From Epinephelus fuscoguttatus (taxonomy: Eukaryota; Chordata; Actinopteri; Perciformes; Serranidae), in contig NC_064767.1 in the NCBI RefSeq assembly GCF_011397635.1, forward strand, positions 22,618,537 to 22,682,536: 64,000 bases of DNA. Reading direction: 5' to 3'. A program made the translations under genes and the position numbers. This document shows positions 24,701 through 37,300 of this stretch, in pieces (within the stretch, counting starts at the first letter, position 1; the number at the start of each line of letters is the position of its first letter). The notes below the pieces were generated by a model. That model saw nothing but the letters and a program-made list of their open reading frames with translations, made no database searches and was not told the DNA's origin.

Positions 24701-27700
24701 ATAAAGGCGTGGGTGAGCCTTTCAAGGTCATGTTTTGACATTATTCCTTTGACTCTAGCAAGGATTTTTAAATGGTAGTAGGCAGATGACGTTATGGATT
24801 TGATGTGGCTATGGAAATTTAAATCTGAGTCCAGGATAACGCTAAAGTTATAAGACTCTTAGTTATGAGAGAGAAGGCCTCAAGGTGAGAGTTGACACTT
24901 TGTCTTTCTTTATGTGGCCTGTCTTTCTTTATGTGGCCCAAAGACAATTATGTTGGTCTTATCTCTGACACACACATTCTACAGGTCCATAATCACCTGG
25001 TTAAAAACGATATCTGTATTTGTGTGTCATCTACATAATGATGATAGGCTACGTTAGTATTTTACATGATTTGGCCTAATGGAAGCATATAGAGATTAAA
25101 CAAAAGGGGTCCCAAAATGGATCCCTGTGGGACCCCACATGTCACGACCATCTGCTTTGACTTATATTTACTAATCAAGTACTTCCTGTCATGAGGAAAT
25201 GAACCATTTACGGACAGTTCCATAGAGTCTGACCCAGATTTCTAGTCTTGTGTGTCCACTCTGTCAAAAGTACCACTGAAATCCAACAGCACTAAAACAG
25301 AGATTTTGACTGAGTCAGTATTCAGGCACAGTGCTGTGCTGTGATGGGGCCAAAAACCTGACTAAGAGTTATCAAAGCAATTGTTCAGCTTCAAAAAGTT
25401 GCCAGTTTGGTGGTAGACAACTTTTTCAATAACTTTAGTTAAATACAATAAGTTTGAAACAGGCTGATAGTTGTTCAGTACAGTGGTATCAAGACTGCTC
25501 TTCTTTAGGAAAGGCCTGATGACTTCAGTTTTCAGAGCATTTGGAAAAGTGCCAGATTGGAGGGAGGCATTAACTATGAGAGTAAGTTGTTTTACCAGGC
25601 TGCTTAGTACAGTTTTAAGGAAGCCAGTGGGTAAAACATCAAGGCAGCAAGTGGAAGAACTGAGACTGGAGGCAATTTCTTGCAGTGTTTTGTCACTGGA
25701 AGAAATTGTGGAAAGCATAAATTAGCCACAATACTTTCAGACACAGGAAGGAACAAATTTAGCCTACTGGTTTGTAGTCTGTAAGAATGATCAATGTCAT
25801 AAAAGACCAACCTACACACTATGTGTCAACAATAAATTCTGCTTGTAGTAGCTTACAAGAACCACTTTGTTGATGTTAAGTCTTTAATCTCACTGAAATA
25901 ATAAGCTACAGGTACATAGAGTAGTTTTCCCTTTTGTTGTTTTAGTCTCCTGTTTGAAGGCTCTGTTCGTCTTTACTGACTCAGCCCTGTCAATATCAGT
26001 CAATATCAATGTTGGACAAACATTCTTACATCACTGTCTTTACTAAAACATATGCTAAGAGAAATGAAACTAAGACATGAAACCATGAGAGCTAAAATCA
26101 TGATTCATAGCTACAGAAGCTTTTTTTGAGATTGAAAGTTCATTTTTGATCTTGAAAACAGCAGCTGACAAAACAATCTCACCGCAAAGTCTGTTCAGTT
26201 GTTGTTTATTGAAGAAGTTCAAAAATCAAGAGATACTATATGAGGGAACTGAATGGTGAATTTGAATATCCAAAAGCATCCACTGCGAGAGTACATGTGA
26301 TATGACCAAAAGCTTCAGAGCAGCTAGCCAATGAACTTTCGTGTTACTGTATTGTTAGGGTACAAAATACACTGTGACAGCATGCTGTCAATAATTCATA
26401 CCTATCATGAGGGCAGCTTTGGCTTAGGAGGTTGAGCTAATCCGAAGATTGGCCGGACGTATCCTTGGGCAAGATGCTGAACCCCCAGTTGCCACTGATG
26501 GCTGTGCCACTGGTGTGTGAGTGTGTGTTAAACTGAGTAGCAGGTGGCTCCTTGTATAGTCGCCTCGGCCACCAGTGTGTGAATGTGAGTGTGAATGGGT
26601 GAATGTGACAAGTAACAGCACTTTGAGTGGTGGAAAGACCAGAGACGCCCTATAAAAGGGCATTTCCATTTACCATGATATAGTGACATTGTTAGAGGTG
26701 ATGGAGTTGAGGCCAAAGTTTACTCATGACTGAGTCATTACAAACTTTACTCAGCAGCGACATTCTTGGGTTGGATGCTGGCCTAAGACCAAAATGTGGA
26801 AACCCCTAACGTGATTTAGAACATACAGTGACCATGAATTTTAATGAAAAACAGCTGTAGACATGCAATGTCATTCCAAACAGACTTTAACTGTGATCAT
26901 ATCGTGACATGTCTGACTGTTCGTTCATTTCGGTTGATTATTCAGACTGATGTAAACAGGTTCTGTGTGGAAAAAAAATAAGTTGACTTGTAAGTGTTTT
27001 AAAATTACATCATTGTCACGCTCTGCAGGTGTGGTCAGGTAATGAGTGTTAGTCATGTTGTGAGTGGAAATGTCATGTTGACATGAAAGCCCGGTGCCAT
27101 CCACGGTGAACTCAACTGAACCAAAATTTTGATGAGAGAACAAGCTCTAACATGAATGCCTACCAAGAATACAACTGTATTAGCTGTGTTAGCTGTATGT
27201 GATGCTGATTGTTGAAGGTATGTTCTGCTCTCTCTGCTCAGAACGCAGGGCCACAGCACTGCCTGAATAACTGTCTCACTCAAGAGAACTTCAGCATGGT
27301 GGATCTGTGTCAAAAGGGCTGTAAACCCTGATCTTCCCATTAAAGAAATGTTTTAACCTCCAGGTGATTTGTTCAGATGATAGCAAAAGATTTCAGTCTG
27401 ATCCAAGTCAACACTGGGCTCAGTTTAACACAGGAGGGGCTGAATGTATTTGCCTGTGCATGTCTGTCCACTGTGTTAACCTAAATACCAGTCTATGGAC
27501 ATGCAGCTCCCTCTTGTGGCTGCGTCAGATACTGTTTGGTTTAAAAATGCCACCACTGTAGCACCATTGAGTACCACTAGATGGCAGAGGGATGCTGGTA
27601 TTTTTTTTAGATGTGAGGCACACTGTAGTAATTGACTTTGGTGGTGGTTAATGTTCAGATTATTTAAAGTAGAAGTAGCAACACTACACCAGAAATTCTT

Positions 27701-30700
27701 CATTTACAAGTCTCATTTATAATCTTAGTTAAGTATTATAAGCAGATTGCAGTAGTGTGAATAAGTACTCATTAAAATGCCCCCGGTGTGAGTGTTATTA
27801 CATAATATAGGGTAAGATGGGGTGAGATGCCCCCACCCCCTTAATTCCACTCCTAACCAATATATGGCACTAAATCTATTCTCAACACAAGCACTTTGGG
27901 GCTTGACGCCTCCCTTAGAAAAGGGTTGAAAACCCTCAGGGGCGTCCTGCCTTGAAATACTATTCAGTTATATTATCTAGTATATAGTCATGTGAGACTT
28001 TATATAGCCTAGTTTATATTCACATATAGTAATAGTATAGTATTGTAGTTTCAACAGCTTACTAGTGCTATTAGCTAGATAGCTAGCAAGCATTAACATT
28101 GCTAGCTATCTGAAATTAGCAAACATTTTTAGCAAGCCTGCTGGAGGAAGACATCTTGAAATAAAAACAATTAGACTGAAGGAAAGGCTTAAAGGCTTGT
28201 AGATGACCCATTAATTGGTCAAGGTTGGGATTTTAGTTGGTTTTATTCAGTTAGATAGATTGTTTTGTAGCTCGGGGGCTACTTGCCTCTTTACAAGATT
28301 TTCATTTTTGGGCTATAACAACAAAAATGGCTACTCTACCAATTTATTTCTCCCAAGAGTGTGTTTGTTTATGCATCATCATCCTGTACATGCTAAAATT
28401 ATATCCATTTTTTTTATCACAGTAAAATTACTTTGTTCTTAAGGAGGGCACCTTCCCCTGTCTAATGCTAATATTGGATAATTATTACTGATGCTTTAAT
28501 ATGTAAGGAACATTTTATTTCAGCCCAGCAGGTCAAAAGAGGTCATTTTAATTAAGCAATATCACACAAGAGGGAGTGATGTTGTACTGTGATATTGTCA
28601 CGGCTGTGATTCGGTCGTAGGCACAAGGCCGCAGGGCCGGAACTAACTGTTGTATAAAGCACTTTATACAACAGTTAGTTGTCTAAGTTGGGGCGGCAGT
28701 AGCTCAGTCCATAGGGACTTGGGTTGGGAACTGGAGGGTCGCCTGTTTGAGTCCCCGTCCGGACCAAAATATGGACTGGTGGCTGGAGAGGTGCCAGTTC
28801 ACCTCCTGGGCACTGCCGAGGTGCCCTTGAACAAGGCACCGAACCCCCCAACCGCTCGGGGCACCTGACCAAAGGGCAGCCCCCTCACTCTGACATCTCT
28901 CCACTTTGTGCATGTATAGGTCCTGTTTGTGCATGTGTGTGTCTTTCAGACCTGTGTGTAATTGACAAGCAAGAGTGAAAACATTGAATTTCTCCTCAGG
29001 GGGATTAATAAAGTGAATAAACTTAAACTTAACTTAACTATCCTCCAGGGGATCAGTACATTCTTATCTCATCAAGTAAAATACAAGTAGGCCTACCAGG
29101 AATACTTGAATAAATTACTTGACTGTATGTAATTAGTTACTTTCCAGGACTGGCTAATAATGTGGTTTGCATGTAAACTATTGTCTGAAAATTAGCTATT
29201 GATTTAAATAGCCAAATAAATGTATTGGAGTGGAGAAAGTACAACATTTCCTTCTGAAATGAAGTAAAGTTGAAGTAGGAGAATAAAATAAAAATACTTT
29301 AGTAGCCTACTTTAAACGTGTACTTGAGTACAGTATGTGAGTAACTGTACTAAGTTACATTTTACCACCTTTTTATACAGTACATCCATGGATGCAACCC
29401 TGGCAGCAGCATTCCAATGATTACTTTTTATTATCAGTTAATGTCATTTAGTCTTTAAAATGTCTCTGTTCCCAGAGCCCAGGTTAATGTCTTCAGGTGT
29501 TTAGTTTTGTCCAACCAACAATCAGAGACTAAAAGAGATTCAGTTTAATTTTTAAAGCTGAAACCGGACATTTTTTTGCATTTTTGTTTTGACCGGAAGG
29601 ATTAAACAATTACTGAAATTGCTGCAAATAATTTTATCTCTGATTAATCACAATCACTAAGGATTTCAGCTCCGTTTGCATGTGGATTTGAGATGTGTTG
29701 ATATTCAGCTCTTTTGTGTAGTAATCAGCAGAGAATAACAATGTTCAGGATTATTTTAGTAATTTATTAGACACTTTAACTTATACATCTTTACAAAACA
29801 TCAATGTAAACATGTAGACCTCAGTCCTCAGTGCATAGAAATAAATAGATCTTCACTTTTCTCCGGAGCCATGTGAACATTTTGTCTTTGTTCACATGTC
29901 ATAATAAGTCCCATCACACACTCTGTTTTAATCTTGATCAACAGAACAGGTTCTTCCAGCCGTGTTTGATGTTGAGATATTCCACCAAAGTGCTTTCAGG
30001 GCGTCCCACAACAGCGTCTCTCTTTAAGTCCGTATCTGTCCAAACAGCCAGTCCACGGGGTCTTTGCCCCTGCAATCTTTTTCTCTGCTCATCTTGAGAG
30101 AAAAATCCTCTGTGCTGTTTAGACCCAGACTGTAATGTCTGGAAGTCCTTAGTGTGCGGGGAGAGCCGCGAGGAAGTGAGGCTGACGCAGAGAGCTTCAT
30201 CTGAGCCTTTGAGAACTGCCGCAGCCTGGGGGACCTCTGGAGTCGGACGGGGCCACAGCTCGGGGTCTCAGCAGGACGAGCAAGAGCCTGGATACTGCTC
30301 ATGTAGTCTTCCAGAGACGGGGAGCTCTGGGTAGACTGGGAGGATGAGGGGTGGACAGGCAAGTCCTCGAGTGTCTCAGTGATGGTGGGCAAGAGAGGCA
30401 GGGAAGGCAACAGCCGCCTGCGTTTCATGCTGCAGCAGGAGAGGAAAAATCACATAGTTAGACAGTGACTCTTTGTCTTCAATGACATAATAAGTCCAAA
30501 TTTTTATCAACAGAACAAATCTAGAGTTGTGTTTTCACTTTGTTTATAATCAGGGTCTGTCACTGTGCTGCTGAAAAAATCTTTACAGTGGTCATGTATC
30601 TGCATTTGTGGTTTTGTCTGCTGTCTCTTCAACTGTTCATACCTTCTTTCCTAGTTTGATATCTATAATTAAGATTTAAAAATTATTTCTTAATTTATGT

Positions 30701-31017
30701 TCCCAATTTTCTATATCTGGTTTGTAACAAAGTGAAATATGTAATATAATGTTAAAATCTACTCATAAAAGCGGCTAAATTGTAAGCCCTCTGTGATAAA
30801 TACGAGCAGATAATGAAGAACAAAAAGTAGAAGCATTCTCACCTTTGGTGCTTGACTTGTTGTGTTGACATGCAGAGCGAAACAGTGTTGTCTTGTCCGT
30901 TAGTCCGTTCAGTTGAGTATGACTGGAGCGGAGTGTGTATCCAGCCTTTATAGAGGCACGCTGAAGCAGAGCGATTAGCTGTTACTTCCAAAAATAGCTC
31001 TACTGACCTTACTCACA

Positions 31018-31057
<40 letters not shown>

Positions 31058-34000
31058 CGCATGTGTGCGTGTGTGTGTGTTTGAGGGTGTGTTCATGCCT
31101 ACTCAGGAAGCTTAGGAGTGGTGGGTCAGCAAGGTTCAGTGGTGCAGCTGCTCTGAATGTTTATATTCCAGTAACAATGAAGTCCCTGGGAACAATGTGT
31201 CTTACCTCTGAAACTGTTTTTTTTTTTTTCTCTGATATTTCAGTATTAATATGATGACCCAACTAAAAACTGACTGATTTCCTCCCCAGCATTTTTCTTT
31301 TTTTCATTTCTCACTGACAAGCCTTCTTTTAATCACATTATTGTACAACTATAACATAGTTGTCAGAAATAACTATGTCAGACACAATTTATCCATGCAA
31401 CTTAAACCAGTTACAGTAAATAAACATGAAAGGCCTACATATAGAGGCCTCAGCATTAAGAATTGGTTCGGCTCCATAAGCTTTTTGTGTGTAAACACCA
31501 ACTGTTCACGTGGTTCTTAAAGCAGTCTGAGATCCTCATGTCAACTGCTTTAATGCAGACATCAGTGTGTGAGTGGTCACATGCTCCCAGACGACAGGAA
31601 TAGGCTTATTGGCCTCATTAACAGCTTTGTGCCTTAATATAACTTGAACAGTTTTTAACTATAGCCACATTTTTTGATCAGAGTTCTTAGGTTTCTAGTA
31701 AGGCAGGTGATAACGTAGAGTTGAACATTGGTGCTATCAGGAAATATTTACACAATGGGATTTTTGCTAAATAATCATCAGTAATGTGGATATAATGATT
31801 AAGTGGGTATAAAGTGCTCCAGGTATGACATTCTTCTGTAGGCCAACGCGGAAGTTAGCATTGCCCTGGTCAAAAAGCCAACAGGATTTTTTATTTGGGT
31901 TTTGGATTATTGCCAAAAACAAGCTCTGTGGCAAACAAACGTTTATGATACGTACAGGTATTGTTCAGCAAGATAATGTTCACAAATGAGCACCACTTTC
32001 ATGACTTACAGCCTAAATGCAATCGCCAGAAGTAAAAAGCTAATGTTAAGCAAAAAACTAATTACACCATGATCGCCTGATAACATCAGCATCACAGCGA
32101 CGCTTTTAAGCTGTGTTCAATGAGATAACATTCTGTGGTCCCATTAAGCCACTTTTTTGAAACCACACTTTTATAAGCACATAAAACCTTCAGAATTCAT
32201 TAGGGTATTAACTGATGTATTTTATGACCTAAAACAAAGTGTGGAAGGCCCTTAAGCCTGTGTGAACCACCGACCTTATTTCAAATGTCTAAACAAAAAC
32301 CCATTGACATCAAAACGAGGGAACCAGGACTGATGAAATACTAACTCATTTCTGGGTTTTAGGACTCATTCCTGTGGCACTTTATGGGCAAATTTCACAA
32401 CAGCTAAAACAGTTTTCAGATAATGACATCACTTTACTGTAATGCAGTCTTTCAAAACCGGAAAAAGACAAGACTTGTTATATTACGATATCCAAATTCT
32501 GAGCCAATATCTAGAATCATAACACAAAATCGATATATTTACATATATATTTACAAGCCCTAGTTTCAAGATGCGTCTTGATTTTGTTTGTCTGTCAGAC
32601 AAGTTGTTTTAAAATGACAGAAAAGGTTCACACACACCGACCCTTTTTGTAACTTTTTTGTACTTTTGGACATTTGATTCCTTTTCCTTGAGACAAATTG
32701 TTCGCAAATAATTCCCCATTTATCTGTCATGAGCGTGAACTCTCTCTTCCATTGACTCTTCCTGTTTTAACAAAGGCCCGGTGCAAGACCAGTAAGTCCC
32801 ATATACTGTACAGTATGTGTATACGTATATCTTTAAGTGCAGTATGTTTTCTGATACAGGAGCCTAATTAACATGATTATGATTTACCGTCTAAACTCTG
32901 TAATTAGATCTTAAGAGTTTTCAATATTATAAAAGTCATCCCTTTTATAATATGTCTCTCTGATGTATAGGTACAATACATGTATGCATGTGTTTACAGT
33001 TAATCTATTACCTTGAATTACTTGGGGTTTCACTAAAAGCGCTACTGGGTAACAGTAAAAAATAAAAGTAAAATTGATTGAGTAAAATTGATCAGAAGGA
33101 GTTGACATCATCGGAATCTCGGTTAAAAGATCTGCATTGTATTCTGGGGTATCAAAGAAGACATTGTGATGATGTAACACGCTGTTTGAGATGAAAGGAA
33201 CTGAGTCTGTGATTACAACAGTCACAGTAAGTGTGTTATATTCGGTTTATTTCTGGATCTTTTTTAATATCTGCACAAACAAAATGATCACAGGCTTAAC
33301 CATTCAGGCCAAAACTTGATCTGCCACACCAAGTTTTAACACAATTGCAAAGTCTAAGATGTTTAGGCGCATGCGGCTTCAGAGGCCGAACCAGACCACA
33401 GTTCTCTGAAAAAGCAATTTGTATTTATTGTGGTCATGTTTAAAGATATTGAATATTGTGCAAAGTTTTGTTAATCAGCAGCCTCAGTACACATCTGGAA
33501 TCTGTATCAGACTTTTATCTAAAAAACAAACAAAAAAAAAAACCAATATTGCTAAGGCACCGGAAGACTTTTAGATTTGTAAATGGTTTGTAAGGCAGGG
33601 GAAAACTTCACCTGCTGTCTCAGCAGCTTCTTCTTTTATTTTATATGGTGACGCAGCATTGCTGCGCAGGAGTGGAACTGTATGGAGAAATGCATGTGAT
33701 TACAGTGAGTGGTTGACTGAATGAATGTGGAAAAACTGGCTGTTAATCATGTGTTTTATAAAAGGATGATCCTTTTCAGAATGTACTTGTACTTCTTTAA
33801 ACTAAAAGAAAATGAAACATTTGGAAGCATTGTGACTTATAGGTGACGTATGATGCAATGGTTTTGGTTTGGCCCAGTTGGAATCAAACAGGGCTGTATG
33901 TGGCCCATGAACTAAAATGTGTTTTACACCCCTGAGACCTTTTTCCATTGTTATTTTTAGTTTTCCATTCAAAAGCCAAGTGAAAAATATAAACAGGGGG

Positions 34001-34346
34001 ACACTGTTTTAATCCACACTCAGAATAGAGAGATAAATGTGACCTTATTTTTTCTAAATTTAGTTTCAGTTCTGTGAAATCAAAATGCCTTCCCCCCTGC
34101 GTGTACGTGACCCAAAGCAGCCATGTCTGTGTTCTCATTATTGCTGCCATCTCAGACGTGACTTCACCCTTGTACTGTGTAAAAGAGGGTGGGTCGAACT
34201 TGATGGGTTTCTCCAAGATGTGAGGGTTCACCCTGAAGCTGTGAGCGACTGTTTCTGCACGTACACCTGATATTGAGCCACTGTGGCAGGTAGCCAAGAG
34301 GATATCCCCCCTCTGACCACGAGAGTTGATGATTATTGTTTTATTG

Positions 34347-34397
<51 letters not shown>

Positions 34398-37300
34398 TGT
34401 GTGTTTTTGCACGTGTGCAGGAGGATGGAGAGCTCATCCTCGAGGGGCTGCTGAACATCTACTGGGGTCTGCGCCGACCTATCAGACTGCAGATGTACGA
34501 CGACAACGAAAGATTCCGTCTCAACCGGTATGACAACCCGTGCAGACTGACACGGATTCATGTGTTAAACTGCTTGTCAGCAGAGACCTCTCACACAATA
34601 GCAGAGAAATTCAAACTGTAAATGCTGACCTCATTCACCTGCATCCCCACCCTGTATTATGTAGTGAAGGATACTGGGAAAACTCCTCTCCCTGTAAAAT
34701 AGATAATGCTGCTGTACTAAATATCTAGCCATATGTTAGAGTTTAGAAAAGATAAAATAAGAGAAAAGACTGATCGCTAAAGGGGAAATGTACATATTAC
34801 ACCATATAGCCTAACAGAGAAGGTCATATGAATACATAAAAAAAAAGATATTAAGGAATGGCATACAAAGACTATTCACATTATTTTTTATCTTTGTATT
34901 GGCAATATATTTTGAATGTCCAAAACTTTTTTGACTGTCATGTAAAAACAAGCAGTTTAAATCCATCGTCTTTACTATTTTGAGACATTTATGGGAAAAA
35001 TGATTAATAAATTGATCAAAGAAATTATGCAGATGGCAGGCTGATCTATACTGAAAATAAAATTGACCTTGGAAACAGTAGTTAGACAGAAATGATGAGT
35101 GATCTTAGCAAACACCTGGATGCATTTAAGTTTAGCTTAGCATGAAGACTGTAAGCAGGGACAAACAGCTAGCCTGGCTCTGTCCAAAGGTAAAACCATA
35201 GAAAAAGAATGAAAGGAGAGGGGACATTGCACTGTTTGCTGTGGTCATTTGACTAGTACAAAAGAAAATAGCAATTGTTGTTAGTTGTTCTGGTGACAAC
35301 ACACACAGTTGGGCTGTAAAGTGTGTCACACTCACAAGTTTGAGAGCGGCGTTTTGGCCTGTCCGTATACCTAAACAAAAAAAAATACAACAGTACACTA
35401 ATCCAGATTTAATTTACAAGACTACTGTTAGCTTTATTGCTTTGTTAACTCATGTTAAAACACACTTCATTCAAACTCGACTCGACTTGTTAGTCATCTA
35501 AGTAGTTAGTCCACTGTTTCAACAATCAGCATCTCTGTTGTGGTGGAAAGAAACCTTTGATTCAGAGTTAAATGTGAAAATATGCTGATCTGTACACTGT
35601 TTATCCCTGTGGCCTCTGCTTCTCAGCTGCCCGTTAAAGCAGCAGCTCTCACTCGCTGTTCGCATGCAGCTACAGTTTTAGCTTAGGCTACGTGTTTCAA
35701 CCAACATGCAGAGAAAGAAACAGGGAAATAACAGTTATTGTGATATTTTAGAACTTACGGATTGGTTATTTGAGAACGTCACTACTTCACTGCTCACTTG
35801 GTTGTTACTGCAAAACTGCCACATTAGTTTACACAGAAGTTAGTCCACTACAACGGTTGCAATTTCAATGGTGCACATAAAAATGTCCGCCGCTCTTGCC
35901 TGCAAGCAACAAACAAACAAACAAGAAATAATGTATTAATTAATGAACTAGCTGTTTCCCCTTGTTTCTAGTCTCTGAGCTAACTGTCCCTGTCTGTAGC
36001 TTCATATTTAAATGGCACATATGAAAATAGTATCAATCTGCTTGTCAAACTTTTGGCAAGAATGCAAATAAGCATACTTCCCAAAATGCTGAACTGGTGT
36101 TTCAGATAAAGCTCCAGCTGCTAGCTTTTTCCTGGATATCAACCACATCTTAGTCTTCATCCAGATGTAGTTAAAAGTTCTGGAAAAAAGCTAGCAGGCA
36201 GACCTTACTGAGTCAAGATCAGCTAAATCTTGTTTTTGCAAAACACCTGGATGCATTTTAAGTATTGTTCATTATAAACAGGTGTTAGCAATGTTAACTA
36301 ACATAATCACATTGTTCCTCTGTCTCTCTACAGAAACGATAGATCTGCTGTGGCAAAGCAGCTCTCAGCTGAGTCTAATAATAACTCCCTGGGCAGAGAC
36401 ACCGCACCAGCTAGTGAGTAACATACACGTGCAGTCATTGCCCCACACACACTCACACATACACCTGCTGGATTAATGTAGATTACAAGCACATGTTGAA
36501 ACAGATTAAAGCTCAACAAGCGCCTCATTCAGCAGTTTCAATGGAAAAGCTGGCTCACATGTTGAGCACAGATTATCATGAGATGCCACCTTGATCAGAT
36601 CACCAACACTATAAATAACTGGGGTTAGAATACTTAGCCACGGGCCTGACATTAGCCTTTTTAGGCAGTGTCCAGAGGTCCTTCTTAACCACAGATAATC
36701 AGTTTTTTTCTTTTTAAACATTTAATTTACTCCCCCCTGCTAATCATGATCATTTGTCTGGGTTTCACGATGAAGTTTTTTCACATGGTGATCCTAATTC
36801 TGTCTTAGAAGATTTAAAATTCTGATAGAAAGTTTGTGGGTCAACATCTCATGACTGAATGAATACCATGCAAAAGATGAAAAGTGGGCCACTTATTTAT
36901 TTAATTATTGATTTAAACAGAGTTTGGCACTTTCTACTGTAATGTCTAATGATGTCCAATTTTATAAATGAAATGAAATAAGTAAGGAGAATCAACACTG
37001 CTTTGACTAATAACAGTATCAAGGAGCTTTAAGGGGGAAAAAAGGCATGACTTTCAGTGTATCTACCCAATGATTTGTTTCTAATTCAACCCACCCATCC
37101 CCCAGGACGCCTTCCATTTTTCGTAGAGTGGCATCTACCAATAACACAGGACAAAAGTGTGAGGTAAATTATTCATTTAGTCTATAAAGACCCTTTCCAA
37201 CTGGACAAAACAAAAAACATGAATACCCACTTAAATCTGGCTTTTGTACTTCATGGGAGAGGTTACAACTCCCGGGACAAATGACTCTGCAGTAGCTGCA

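Noticed and set aside
24553-25718. Host genes on the - strand in rassf4 intron 2
   Set aside because: The frames are reverse-transcriptase pieces of a broken LINE.
28641-28680. microRNA precursor
   Set aside because: Arms of 19 bases and a 2-base loop are too short for Dicer-type processing.
28690-28757. tRNA gene
   Set aside because: A and B boxes are present, but the sequence continues into a SINE body and tail and does not form a clean cloverleaf.
33884-34621. Long open frames across the (GT)n tract
   Set aside because: Opened by the dinucleotide repeat; only the exon 34421-34527 inside is coding.
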